Assembly: GCF_910591885.1 (NCBI RefSeq)
Contig: NC_063279.1
Location: forward strand, 4,464,001 to 4,528,000
Length of the DNA stretch: 64,000 nucleotides
Direction of reading: 5' to 3'
Source: Bombus terrestris
Lineage: Eukaryota; Arthropoda; Insecta; Hymenoptera; Apidae
The translations under genes and the position numbers were made by a program. Shown here in pieces: positions 51,801 through 64,000 of this stretch; positions within the stretch are counted from its first letter, which is position 1; the number at the start of each line of letters is the position of its first letter. The notes beneath the pieces are model-generated. The model searched no databases. It saw only the letters and a list, made by a program, of their open reading frames with translations, and was not told the DNA's origin.

Positions 51801-54166
51801 ACGAAATCTAAATATATCGAGTTTCAATGGAAACAAAAGTTCTTAAAGCGATCCTCAAAAAGTAAGCGGCCTACTAAATCCACCACTGTCACGGTTAAAA
51901 ATAAATTATCAATTTCACTCGAGCAACCTGTATCTTTAATATCTTTGCTTTCAACTATTTTATCTTTCATTCGTCTTTACTTTTTCATGCTGCATACTTC
52001 AGTATTTTGTACAAATAAAACGGTATATATTTTATCTTATTTATTTTGTTATTTGATCAATAAAATACCTTACACCAACAAAATAGCACTTTTTTTTAGA
52101 AAGCATAAAATGCGTTTAACGGATTGTTCATTAGGTTAATTGTAATTACGTGACGGAACGAAGCAAGGTGTACAAAATTAAGAAGGACTACACAGAGAAT
52201 GAAGGATGGAATGTTGAGAAGAGAAAGAAGCAGATGAAAGGTGAAAAAGAAAGGTAGAAAAGGATCCGGCGAGGCGAGAAGAAGGTCAGGCATGCAAATG
52301 CCGTGTTTTCCGGGACACCTGATGCAGAGTACGTGTACTCCCACGTAAAAACATCGACACTGCATCCTCGATTCTCCGACAAATCTCGTGAGAAACGCGC
52401 GTACAGCCTCTGCAAGAATTATCCTAATAGTTTCCACGACACTCTAATTCCTTGACTAAAGACGAGCGAGCTCGTACTACTAGCTACAATTACAGGGCTA
52501 AATTGTTCAGCGTATAATCCTCGTTATTTAAGTTCTCTATACGTGTAATACAGAAATGCAACAGCTTGAAAAAGAAAACCTAAAAGTCAACAGTGTAACT
52601 ACAAAATCCTTCGAATAAAAAGGAACCCTCCAAAAATTACCATTATCCAAATCCCGCTTCGAAGAAGGCGCCTCAAAAGATGAAACCACGAAATTGTCTG
52701 TAACGTAAAACATTCGGAGTTCGTGAAACCCAGTGTACGTTGATCGAACGAAGAGCGTCGGTGGTTTCGAATGTGGAGCACGAGGGCGAGGGAAGGGCGA
52801 AAGTGTAGAGGAGACGCGTGGAACTAGCAAAGGTGCAGCCACGAAGCATGTAGTGGACCGGCGGCAGTGTTTTGTTTACGAGGCTTTTGTTCCGGCATGA
52901 GAGTAACGACCATTCGTTACCAGCCACTCGCCACTTCCGTTCCGCAGGTGAGAGAAAGCTCTCCTCTCGTCCCAGCCTTCGCGAATTTCCGCCTTCCCCA
53001 TTTGTTCGCTTCTTCTCATCCGCATCCGTTACTTCCGGGTGTGCCGACAAATTCTAATAAAGTCGACTTATTCCACAGCTACGCGCCTTTCGTCGCTCAT
53101 TTCACGCATTTGGCAGCTCAAAGAGCTTTTATGATCACTCCATGTCGTGATATTATGCGTTTAGGGGATACGAGGCTGAGGGACGCATAATATATGTGAT
53201 ATACGATTTATGACGCATGCTGCTCGTCATATTGAAGAAAAGAGTGGGATTCTGAAAGATTAACTGCTTCTTTGTCGATTGAATGTTACGTTGAATCGTT
53301 GATAGTGAGTTTGGGAAGTTTGTTTTTGAACTGAATTAAACATTGGAGTTTGGAGAAGACAGTGAGTTGAATTAGTTTGCTAAGTAATTATAGTTTTCAA
53401 TGTGTCATGTGATTAGGTTATTCGTTAAATCTTTTACATTTATTATTTTAAGTAGACACTCCAATGAACTGTTAAGACAAATATTATACATAGATAAATA
53501 TATATCGTCCATAAAATGAAATTAATTGTATTGATAAACTAATAAGAATTAGTAGGAAATGGGTTTTGATTTTCATTCAAGGGACTTCGTTATGCGAATC
53601 TGTCCTTTTATTAGCTTTTTATACATATGTATATACCGCACTTTATACGAAACACATTATCAAACATAAACTTGAATTGAAGCTTACATCAGAATAAAAT
53701 AGGTACACAGAAACTTGGAATGTTATGATTGCACACAAGTATATACGTTATGCTTTCAGACTTCATGTTCACTTATAGTTGTAACATACACACAAATGTA
53801 TTAAATTGCACATTTCAGTAACATCAATTTACCCAACTGGAAGTGTGGATGGAAATAAAGGAAACTTATATCACAGTTATAACTACGTACCTACTATCTA
53901 AATCTATCTACTATCTAATATCTGTTCAGAAATTTAGTTCTTTATCGAATGTATAAAATTAATAAAAATTTAATTAATGCCCACTGTTATGATTTCATTG
54001 GTATTATAATTTATCATCGTTAATTTTTTCTAATTATTACTTATCGTTAAATTATTATCATTCATTCATTATAATTTATTTTTAATAAAGATAATTAATT
54101 TCGAACAGACGGTTTTGTCATTCTCTTCACCCTCACTTTCCCCCTTGACTTCCTTCCACCTTTGCC
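45857..54166 (-). other. Large upstream intron or 5' region of Mp, fifth block
   Basis: Mostly AT-rich, with GC-richer blocks at about 46400..46640, 49540..49860 and 52180..53200 where many frames on both strands are open (minus 46340..46828, 162 codons; minus 49307..49813, 168 codons; plus 49449..49862, 137 codons). None is recognised. A tandem 10-mer ACTCTACGAT lies at 51166..51185. Possible small exons in the 52.2..53.2 kb block are described in the findings. Confidence 0.4.
52180..53200. other. GC- and CpG-rich block with competing open frames and splice-like sites
   Basis: The richest such block in the window. Minus strand: an acceptor-like attcttgcag (AG 52411-52410) opens a frame with RLYARFSRDLSENRG and VFTWEYTYSAS, ending at a weak CAG|GTGTCC at 52319; a separate minus frame 52673..53050 has 125 codons from ATG. 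Plus strand: ATG at 52897 runs 17 codons to CAG|GTGAGAG (donor after 52947); an acceptor tattccacag ends at 53078, and the frame continues 23 codons to a TGA at 53148..53150. These calls are mutually competing and unsupported by any family match. Promoter, enhancer or non-coding exon remain equally likely. Confidence 0.25.
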
Positions 54167-54270
54167 ATATATATGAAATATATAGATATATATTATATAT
54201 AATATATAAATAATAATAAAAATATATAAATATATTATATATAACATATAAAATAAATATAAAAAATATG
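54167..54270. repeat. AT-rich low-complexity tract
   Basis: About 100 bases composed almost only of A and T, with interleaved ATATAT, AATAAT and ATAAAAATAT elements. The two minus-strand frames spanning it (rich in Ile and Tyr) are products of the repeat, not genes. Confidence 0.85.
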
Positions 54271-57200
54271 TTATCATCAGTCGAATAACGTTTCAAATTA
54301 AGAATAATAACAGCAACCGTGCAACGTCCACCTGAATCTATGATTTTCCAATTTCCATCCTCTCTTACCGATCTCCTATAATGCGACTCTTTTTCTCTGT
54401 TCATGGCACGCAAGAAACTCCCATAAAGTTAGCTCAGGCGGCAGCTTTTCAACGCGGAATGCTTTTAAATGCCGAAGCTCAAGCATAAAGTTGCTTTCCC
54501 CTGTTTCGCACACTTCTCTCTCTTCTTAATATCGCTTTTCTGCTTTGTTGCTTTCACACGACTTGGTCGAATTTTCGTTCTCGAGCCTTAATCCGATTTC
54601 ACCGGCTGAAATTCCACTATTTATTAATTTTTCCTCGCGAGAAGCCAAGGCGAGTATATGTGGCCACAGGGGTTCGTGTGATATTACTTAAATGCGAATA
54701 ATAACGAAGATTAAAGCACATTTTATACGAGGGATACATTTACATGGCTATTTTCACGCCCGGTACTTTTTAAATCCTAAATTTAAAATATTAAATTATG
54801 CTCTGTGAAATTTCCAATTAGTTTGTTTGTTCTATTCTTTATTTGCGGTCGCTCGACTGTGAAGTAACTAGCGACTACTTAGCGGGTTCAACGACACATG
54901 CATCATCTATGTTTTACTCGCGTACAAAAGTTCTAATACTCTAATTCTAGTGCATGTGGGCCACTGTTTTCGGCACTAGTACATTAGTACTCTAATGCCT
55001 TAGTGCGTACCAGCGGAATGAACAACAATGATTTTGGGGGACATGTGGAGAACTTAGTTGGGTGGATCCCGAAACACCACAGACCGTGCTCAAATAACTA
55101 ATACAATACAACTACGAATAAATCAAGTTGTAGAGATGCTCCAGTTGGTATTTTATTGAAAATCAATTAATTTAATTTATGGAAGAAGGAAAGTAACAAA
55201 AAAGTTTAACTAATCTTACTACAAAATTAATGTATCCTTTCAAATTCCTTCCTTTTTATTTTGTAAAACTTTTCTTGTAAAATTGCTTGTAAAATATAAA
55301 TTTTATCGGGATTTGTTTAATCAACGGTATCAATTAAAGGCTGGAAATTTATCTATAAAAAATTTATTACAAATCCATCTTTTTAAAATAAATTATAATA
55401 AATCCTTCGATTTCTTTCTTAAAGAACTTCGCATAAACAAAAAACAAACACGAAGCTGAATTGTCTTGGACAAACCAACGCCCCTGTATCACGTACTTTT
55501 ATCAAGCTGTTTTCGCCGACCACAAACTTTTAAATGCCAAATAAAACGAGAAATGGCCACGAAAATTCTTGAAACGGTAGAAAAGAAGAACTTGCGAGGG
55601 AAAATAACGGTTGGTCCGTGCTCGATTGACGGACATCGACGAAAATGGTTGTGGCAACGACAAAACGGGCCAGGAAATGGATATACGCGTGAAGAAAATG
55701 ATAGGAGAAAAAAGAACGAACAATATATATTTACGTGTGTGTGTGTGTATGTTTCATTTTGTGCAAGAAATATCGCGAGTATCCACGACTGTTTTACGAG
55801 CACGCTCACCTAAAAACGAAATCGCTTTTCTCCCGACAATCATCCCTTTCCACGCTATTTTTTCTTATTTCCAGCGATGGAATCCCTTGAACCGAGGTTC
55901 ATAAAAATACGATCGAATAGAACTCGATTATTAGACAGCAGATATTTATGAAAATTTGTATCTTTATGGACAAAACTAAAGAAATGGAATCTGAATACAG
56001 ATTTGTTTCGTCCTTTGACCTGTACCTGTTCTCTATGATTTTATTCACATTGGAATTTATCTGAAATTGAGGAGATCACTGTTCGTAAAAAAACAATATG
56101 TATAATGTGATTAGAAAATTATCGCCCTTGAATTTTTACCTTATTGGTATTGTTTAATTTTCATTATCATCTAAAGATACTTTCGTTATACTGTATTTTC
56201 CTATTATTTATTTCAGTCTGTTTCTAGCCTAATTCGAACTCCTTAAAATGCCTACATTTCCTGGACATCAGATTAACGAAATCAATGTTATTCTTATCAT
56301 CGCACGAAATTTACTCGGAGCGCATCTGTTGCATAGATTGTAATAATCTGCATGTCATATGACAGATTAATCTTGTCTGACTAGCGTAGAAGATATGCAA
56401 TTGGGCAGAGTTAATTACATTAAGGTGTTACACAGTGTAATTACTATCTGTCCAACTTGTTATAGTGGTTGCTGCGCGCTAATTGATTGACATTTTCGAA
56501 CTGGTTCTGATACGATTGGCGTATACATATACATATGCGTATATCTTCAAAATGAAGCAGCAAAGGAATAATTATGTTCACAAATTAATATTACTCGCGA
56601 TCAGTTACAAAAATTAACTTTTTAGTTGATCATTATTCTATCTGCTAAAATTTCTATAAGAATATATTGTTGCGTAGGATAATTGATTTATTTTTTTCAT
56701 AGATAAGGAAAGAATGTGAAAAATTATATAAAATCGTTTAAACGCTTGACTAGTTCTTTGATTCAGCGGTGTATTTAAATTTGAATAAAAAGTTCCATCG
56801 ACTTCTTAATTTTAAAAAACTCAGAATAATCAAAAATAACTTTTCTTACAAAATTATATCCTCGCACGAAGATATATCTTAGAAATTATTAATGGATTAC
56901 GATGTCTAAAAAATGTAAACTATCTCATAATTTATACACGCTCAAGAAAATCTCTGTATCTCATAGAAAATGTAAAAGTTTCTAAAAAAATAATATAATT
57001 AGGAGATAGGAATAAATTTATCATCAAGTAATTATAATTTAGCAAATTCTCTGTTATTGTAGAACAACCATATCTCTAAAAACCTTATAGTACAAAATAT
57101 GAAGGAGAATATTAGAAACAGAAGGAAATTATATGCAGAGAAATCATAGAAAATGATTACGGAAACGTGTTACAGACATGTCTGTGACCGAGGCGAGATA

Positions 57201-60200
57201 TATTGGGCACGGAACGTGCCGGGAAAGTATAAAATGTCTGGAAGCTTGTTCTCACCCTTTCTCCTCTTCCCGACAATCCCCGCAACTTTCACTACGTATG
57301 GTTAACCCAGCTTGTAATATATCGCCTACTTGTTCCACGTACAACATCAACCCCCTTGTCTCTAACATGTGTATAATCCTGCGGTTTATCAGTCTGCTGC
57401 TCCCCGATTCATATCCCCGAGGCTATCTTGCGAACAAACTATGATATTTCACACAGCTTCTATCACTTGCTGACTACTTATGATAGATTAGCCGTTGTCA
57501 TTTTTTGACATATTCTTTTTCTTCCTCAAATTTTGCATTTGTCTTGCTTTTTCGAGTTTTCGTGGTCGAAATATTTTGAATAATTCCACGAGAATTTTTA
57601 TTTCCTTGTAAATGATAAAGTAGGTTATATTCGATAGGAAAAAGTATTTTCATACTTACACGCGGTTTTTATAATTTGTATAATTTTTATCTTTGTATAT
57701 TGATCAGATATTATTGCGATAATAGTATGTCGTTAGAAATGTAAACTGTACTTAATAAAATAAGCCGATATAAAATTATTCAAGTGATTCCATAAAACAA
57801 AAGTAATCGGGTTATTGATTATGTCTTACGATTAGTAAATTCTGTAAGTTGCTGTTCGGAATATTAAATATAATATTTCATTTGATATTTAATTTTGAAC
57901 GGAGTTGTATCTATATACATATCGTCCTTGTACTCATAATGATGGAGTCATCTAGATTAATTTATCCATTCTGCTGTCAATGTACTTTTACACTTCAGAT
58001 ATAAGCTATTACAAGTAACAAATGGATATGGTAATCGTAACTGGAAAGAAGTTGTCATAATTCCATTTTATTCTCCCCAGTGACGAATTGCATTTACCTT
58101 GATTGAAATATTTATGCCATGAATATGTTTTACGGATGAGACACACATGCTTCGTCATCATGATTCAGAATCGTAAAAATAATTCTATCAGGGGATGACA
58201 GAGATCGTCCGAGTTGTTCCAGTTACTTTAGAATCACGCCCAAATATGAAGTCATGCTTACAATCTGAACAATAAACTGAGAGTTACAATTAGCAATAGA
58301 CCTTTGATACAAACATTGTAAGTCAATCATTTTCGTTGAATATAAAATATAAATTCTGTTCAACTTTATTAAAACACATTCATTTTTCAATACAAATCTG
58401 TTGTCCAAACTTCCTGAATAATTTAATTGAACTGCAAAGCGAAGTGCCAAGAAATATTTTATATTTATATATTTATTTACATTCGTATTCGACTTTGGCA
58501 CTAAAATATTAAAAACCAATTTATTTAATCTAAAGGAAGACACGATTTCCATTAACATCAACATATTTTATTTATCTGACCATAATAATTTTTGTCAGAA
58601 AAGAATCATCATGACACTTCCGATACTCTGGAATGTTCGCTTCTAAAAACTACGTCAAAACATGTTTGTCAAAAAACATCAATTTTTATAAATCATCCAC
58701 TCAAACCTACCTATCCGTTCGACCCGAAAAGTCGGTGGAAACAATCACACTTACATTTCCAATTTCCGGGAATCGATTATCCAACAAAAAGCAGGTCAAT
58801 TCGACACGAAATTCTTAGTATGTCACCGCTCTCACGGCCATTAAAATGCAACAGGAATCCACGAGTGGAATCGATTAGTCGACACACGCCGCATGTAAAT
58901 TCAGCTTAAGCCGTGACTGATCGATGAGTCATGCCGAATTATTGGACCTCATTGCGATTACGAAGTATGCGAGATTCGATCGACGCCCACATCCGGCACA
59001 CACCAAAGAAAAAACAACGAAATTCGAGGCACATCGTGTCGTAAATCGTTTCATCGGGCCAATCCTTTGCGCAACCTCTTCCTTTTTGTTCCAGCCGATC
59101 CCTTTTATTTCGCGTTTCGCTCGGTAAAATTTCTTAGTGAACAAGCTTCAAATTAATGAACGCTCTACTTTTCAGTGACAGATACGAAAATACCAAAGTG
59201 ATCGTGTAACGTGAACCTCGGAACGTTCTTATTTGTTAAAGTAGATTCATCATCTGTCGTGAATCCGGAAATAACGCGCTACGAGATTAAGTATTACTCA
59301 ACGCGAAGGATAGCTGACCTGAAAAAGTCGCGCCGAATAAACTTTCGTAAGTTGTGGGACGGCTTTTAAAAAGATGTTTCAGTGGTCGCTCAAAGTAACG
59401 TAGGGTAATGGATATTTATAGTGATGCAATTTTCCGGAGGAATTTGGTTCGGAAAGCACTTTCGGATATTAATGTGCGTGAGACGTTACTGAACGTGGAT
59501 CTACAATATTTCATAATAAAAGATAATAATGTTAAATGTAGTCACTGCGTGTGGTCTTAATGTGCATATTGATTATATCGTCAAACGAATATTATCAGAA
59601 GATTCGTTAAATGTAACCTTCTATGAGCATAACTGGAAAAAATATTAGTTGTAAGAACATTATTTTAGCGCATTCCTGCATATCCCCTCATCGGTAGAAA
59701 GAAACTGTCACTGTTAGTTCGTCTCCGATTTTTAACTGACCCTGCTTCTGCTCATAAATTTTAATCCAGCCGACCGCGACGTCTCATTTATTTCTAAAGA
59801 ATTACGCTATCAATCGTAACCGCTACGGCATCTGGCGTGTTCCACTATTCCCCATAATGTTCAGCTCGATATTTTTCCCCTATTTGCCTGTTGAATATCT
59901 AAGTTCTGTTTTACAAATTTGAAAACTTTTTAATTGAAGAATTCTAGAGTTCAGATAACTTTTTTGATAAAAGTATAGCGATGTAAGATGAAATTCTTAA
60001 GCTCATCATTACTCTTATGTGATTACACTTTCATGAATTTGATATCCTAATAATTTATAATATTCGGAAATTCTTCTATGAAAAGATAAATAATATAACA
60101 AATTTACACGTTATTTCCGAAGGGAATTATAAACATTTCGTAATATCGAGACTGAGCCTGAATATACATATAGTTTATTCGTCTCAAAAATACTAATAAA

Positions 60201-61948
60201 TATTATTACCTCTACTTTTTTAACAATACGACTGAAACGAGATATTTATGAACGATATTCGTCATTATCAAATCTTGCGGCGAAAAGAATGTTTTATATT
60301 CGAGACCAGTTTAATAATTTAATGAAATGGCAGATATATTCTTTTCGATTAAAAGATATTTATACTTGGAGGCATCATTGTCTTTTTAATGCATTATTTC
60401 CCTTGAGTATGAAAATGTAATCGAAGAATCGAATCGAAAATGTACTGTGGAGAGCGTGCCGGCGAAGAAGAAACAAGGATTTTCTTTACGATCGGAACAA
60501 CTGTCGAGCTGGTCGTGTAAACTAAAACATTTTCGATGCAAATTTGTAATATTTCAGTTCCTTATTCGCGACATTCTCAGGAAGCAATTCTCCTCGCTGT
60601 TTCCTAAGGTAAACAGACCGACAATAAAACAGTTTTGAACGCTTCGTCTGCCAGACAACGGAGAACCATGTCTCATACTTTTTTACTACCGCGTCACTAA
60701 ATTTCACAACATTTTTCGGTAACAATTCGGTAAAATTTACAATTTAAATATTTGTAAGAAAAGATATTATGTACAATTGCGCCAAATAAAGTAACATATA
60801 TATATATATTTTGTTTCATTCTTAGAAAAGATTAGACGTAATGGATAGAATAAATATTTTCAACGATTACCTTTAGTCTAACTGGCAGTCTATCATCAGA
60901 AGGAATATTGACTATCTTTGAGAATGTAGGATTGCCATTGAATTTAATTTCAATCGGTCAAACTCTCACAGCGATAAATCAACGTGGACGATGCTCCTCT
61001 AGTAATTTATCTATTTCGTGTCCATATTCTACTGTTTCGCTGAAATGTACGCTGGAAAGATAATTAAACCAATAGCAGTAAATTTCTATTTGCACGGTTC
61101 CTGAAACGCATCCAAGTATATTCATTATCTTGTTGCAAGAACAATTTCATGGAAAGATGAATGAACCACAATGAATTCTCGGATCGTTTCTTTCTTTTCG
61201 TTACGACGACCAATGCAATTGCACGTGGAATTAGTTTCCAGCTTATCGAATAAATGTATTAAAAATAAAAACTAAACAATTATCTGTATTCTCCCTAAAA
61301 TAAAAAAAAAAGAAAAAGGAATTATTCACGATCCTATTATGTAGTATTAGTGAAACTATCTTTTATTATAAAAGAATATATACATTTACGTTGATCAATA
61401 TTTTAAAATATCAGTACTATCATTAAAAAAAAAAGAATTTTTCAATATAATTGGCGTAATCTTTTGCTATTATCCCTTACGTTTCAATTTAGCTTAAAAG
61501 ATAAATTAATATCATTCATTCTAACAATAGTATTTCTACTCTATTACTGTAATTTATGATATTTTCAATTAAGTCTATATTTCTTTATTAAATCCCTAAA
61601 TTTTATCAGAAGTTTCACAATAATTGTAAAAAATTAGTCGTTATAATTAAATATTCTCAATTATCGTTTTAAAACAGTAGGGAAGGAAAATGAAATTAAA
61701 TGGCAATTGGGTCTGACCAATGACGCGTCGTTAAATATTGACGAGGCAGTGATGCAAAAAGTAACCGTTCACCATGGAAGATGGAAGAAGAGAGGCGGAT
61801 ACAAATGAGGCTATGGGGATGAGAGTTATCTCGCATCCTGCGGGAGCTATTCGTCCCTTTTCACCCCGCTCTCCTATACTATAACACCACCGACACAGCC
61901 GACCTACCCTCTTTGCATCCGCCCCTGATAAGAGAACCGGAAACTCAC
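54271..61948 (-). other. Large upstream intron or 5' region of Mp, sixth block
   Basis: AT-rich with a few GC-richer patches (55550..55850, 57170..57430, 58720..59110). Contains (GT)7 at 55735..55748, a near-palindrome at 56344..56369 (TAATCTG, then the perfect TGTCATATGACA, then GATTA) and (AT)7 at 60796..60809. Plus frames 57178..57444 and 58592..58909 are open for 88 and 105 codons but are not recognised. No gene called. Confidence 0.4.
55735..55748. repeat. (GT)7 microsatellite
   Basis: Seven uninterrupted GT units, directly readable. Overlapping open frames show Cys/Val-rich runs because of it. Confidence 0.9.
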
Positions 61949-62105
61949 CGAGCGGCTGAGTCTTTCGAGCTTCCGGATAACGCGATGCTTCTTGCGTTCG
62001 TGGATTATCGACTTCGGATTGTCTTCGAGACAGATCCTTAGAATTGTGTCTATGCATCGCCGCAAAATCGCTTGGGAAATTAAAGTATGAATGCGAATCG
62101 TTCAT
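61949..62105 (-). CDS. Candidate upstream coding exon of Mp (low confidence)
   Basis: Minus-strand frame starting at the first ATG after an in-frame stop (ATG at 62105..62103) and running 52 codons plus one base to a consensus donor GTGAGTTT at 61948. The last base is G, so joining to the AG at 6130 gives GAG and keeps the TSPN frame open. The predicted peptide begins MNDSHSYFNFPSDFAAM and contains KDLSRRQSEVDNPRTQEASR and YPEARKTQPL. It has a mixed, hydrophilic composition unlike AT-driven random frames. Against it: no signal peptide, which a secreted collagen should have, and one donor in three would match phase by chance. It could instead be an internal exon using an acceptor such as ttaatttcccaag, belong to another transcript, or be chance. 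The implied intron would be 55.8 kb. Confidence 0.2.
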
Positions 62106-64000
62106 AATCTTAAATTATCGTTGAAATGATTTTGAGCATTTCGATCGTTTTCTTGTTACAGATAACGTATTACGTATTCAAATTTTATAATTAGCTACTT
62201 GGAAGTTTAATAAATGTTAACGACAAGTTAAAAAACTAAATCTATTTTGGTTAAAAAAAAAAAATACGGTATTTCAACCATAAGCTATTTTCAAAATATT
62301 TCCTCAAACGTTAATATAACATGTAGGTTTCTTTAATTATTTAAAAAACTTCTTAAAAATCTACTGAAAGTTCATATATATATATATATATATTATACTA
62401 TATATTTTTTTATTTATTTATTTATTGTTGAAGAAATACTCGTATAATAATCCGATATTTTCACTTTTAGTAAAAAGAATCTAAAACATGGAATGATATC
62501 GATTTAAGTGGAAACATCACCGTGATACGTCCTTTTTTACAAACTCCCTTCAATATCTTGAAGAAAGGAATATTTGTTTCGTTTTTAATACATTCGTCGA
62601 TACAGTGACAGTATACGAAAAATGAAAGAATCGATAAATTATTTCTTAACGATTCAACTGTGATTCCTCGATTTTATAACGACTGATCAGAATAATATGG
62701 AATGCCGGAAACGAAATGAAGGTCTGTATAAAAACGATTTGCCGGAATGAAATATCTGCTGAATCTGAGACGCGACTCTTCGGGTTATGAAATTCTTAAA
62801 GGAGGAAATAAAGATATGCTGATGATCATAAAACCATTTCAAGATATTAGGACTTTGTAATCACGATTCAAGCAAGATTTTTATTAAATCCTTCTTCGGG
62901 AATCTCCATTCTTCTTCGAAACTTGCTTCGCATTACTGCTAATATTTTACCTCACTTCATGAAAAATGGAAAATTGCTCGGAAATATGAAATAGTTTCGT
63001 GAAAATTTACAACACCATAAAATTGTTACAATCCAGTATTTATCATACTTTCCCTTAATAGAATTGCTATTGCAAATTGTTCTTAATTCACATTATACTG
63101 CAACGTTAAAAAGTGAGAATTATTTAAAGAAAATTCATGTATAATATTTTGTTATTATCGTCTTAAACAGATAATTTGAAATAATCGAATTTGTCGTTGT
63201 TACTTTTGCAATATAAGGGTAACTTAAGAATCCAAAAATAAAGATCCTAACTTCATGTTACATCAACTTCAACGAGATGGTCCATTGAGAATGGCTGGAC
63301 GATTCGTTTTTACGAGTGACCGACCTCACTTAAGTAAGAAAGAAGTCCGCGGGTTCGGAAAGAATCACTGCACTTTCCACATTCGACGGAAGAAATTCGA
63401 GCTATAACTGAATTCAAAAGAGCTATCAGTACGACAAACAAACTGTTCATACTTTACATACATTTGAAAAAGTTTTGCTATCAACATGAAATACAGTATA
63501 AATAAAACAAACTACTTCAAGTTGATAGAACAATCCTTTTTAACTTTATCCTTTCCATTAAAATTCCTCTTACTTCTCTATATTTATATTAACTGACCCT
63601 TAAATATTTATTTCAAGAAACAGCTTGATCTTAAAATTAAAGTTGCAATCGCTAACAATTCCTAATGAATATAATTTCCTAATAGGTATTATCAATCGAT
63701 AAAAACAAGAAGCTACTGCAGTAAAAAAGAAAAGGATATGAATATTAAAACAACACAAGCGAAAAGTGACTTACTGAAAAATGTAAAGCGATTGAAAGAG
63801 AAACCGACGAAATTTCGTTTAGCTTGTTGCGGACGGTTCGCGAATAGCTTTGTGACGAAGCATTGCTCACGTAAAACGAATAACGTTGGAAGTTCGCGAG
63901 AAAGATTGGTAAAAAACCCGCTGAATATTCTTGAGAAGTCCTCGACGAGTGAAGAGCCCTCCTGAGAATTTTGTACCACGGATCGTCACAGTAGACGACG
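62106..64000 (-). other. Right end of the window, no firm gene
   Basis: AT-rich, with (AT)n at 62374..62393 followed by (TTTA)n at 62408..62425. At the far end a minus-strand open frame (63713..63988) contains a consensus donor GTAAGTCAC after base 63775 and an acceptor-like ttctcag ending at 63962. The intervening 187 bases are open in a phase (0 in, 1 out) that could also join the 6130 exon, but the frame has no Met and the acceptor's pyrimidine tract is poor. A plus-strand frame (63738..63965) is open over the same bases. Confidence 0.3.
62374..62425. repeat. (AT)n plus (TTTA)n microsatellite pair
   Basis: About ten AT units, a short TA-rich spacer, then about four and a half TTTA units. 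Directly readable compound simple repeat. Confidence 0.85.

Noticed and set aside
54069..54413. Ile/Tyr-rich minus-strand frames
   Set aside because: They are translations of an AT-rich low-complexity tract.
1..64000. tRNA, rRNA, known microRNA, CRISPR or prokaryotic operon features
   Set aside because: No convincing tRNA B-box (GGTTCGANTCC) with a matching A-box, no familiar microRNA sequences and no regular spaced repeats were found on reading both strands; a covariance-model scan was not possible here.

Overview
The window looks like insect nuclear DNA, most likely a bee or other hymenopteran. It is AT-rich with many A/T runs and dinucleotide repeats, CpG is not depleted, introns are long, and the coding sequence is spliced. 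The species assignment is inference. No prokaryotic features, CRISPR arrays, rRNA or convincing tRNA genes were seen.

The only coding sequence I can identify firmly is a pair of exons on the minus strand near the left end (5865..6130, then 4760..5035). Spliced together they encode a nearly complete thrombospondin N-terminal-like (TSPN/laminin-G-like) domain of a collagen XV/XVIII-type protein, the insect Multiplexin (Mp). Splice sites and reading phase agree perfectly across the 829-base intron. The rest of the protein lies beyond the left edge (next domain, collagen repeats, endostatin region) and at or beyond the right edge (N-terminus and promoter). Unless small exons were missed, most of the window (6131..64000) is a very large 5' intron or 5' flank of this gene, and 1..4759 is the start of the next intron.

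That intronic sequence holds: a decayed Tc1/mariner-like transposase remnant (about 1400..1830); a GC-rich island with a 36-base near-palindrome and plus-strand splice-like signals (23820..24110); a G-poor segment followed by a cluster of perfect hairpins and a 45-base-period duplication (33380..33830); a 180-base inverted repeat folding about one axis (36461..36640); several short tandem repeats; a CTCF-like motif (15218..15231); and a DR5-type nuclear-receptor motif (24778..24794). Several GC-richer, CpG-containing blocks (about 11330..11900, 31860..32200, 34000..34600, 35640..36290, 49540..49860, 52100..53200, 61780..62100) are open in many frames on both strands. They are candidate regulatory or conserved non-coding sequence, with a few possible exons. 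The best candidate for an upstream Mp coding exon is 61949..62105 (minus), which is phase-compatible but unproven.

I do not see a complete new gene system here. The best leads are the large foldback at 36.5 kb, the structured repeat at 33.7 kb, the GC island at 23.9 kb and the unresolved N-terminus of Mp.
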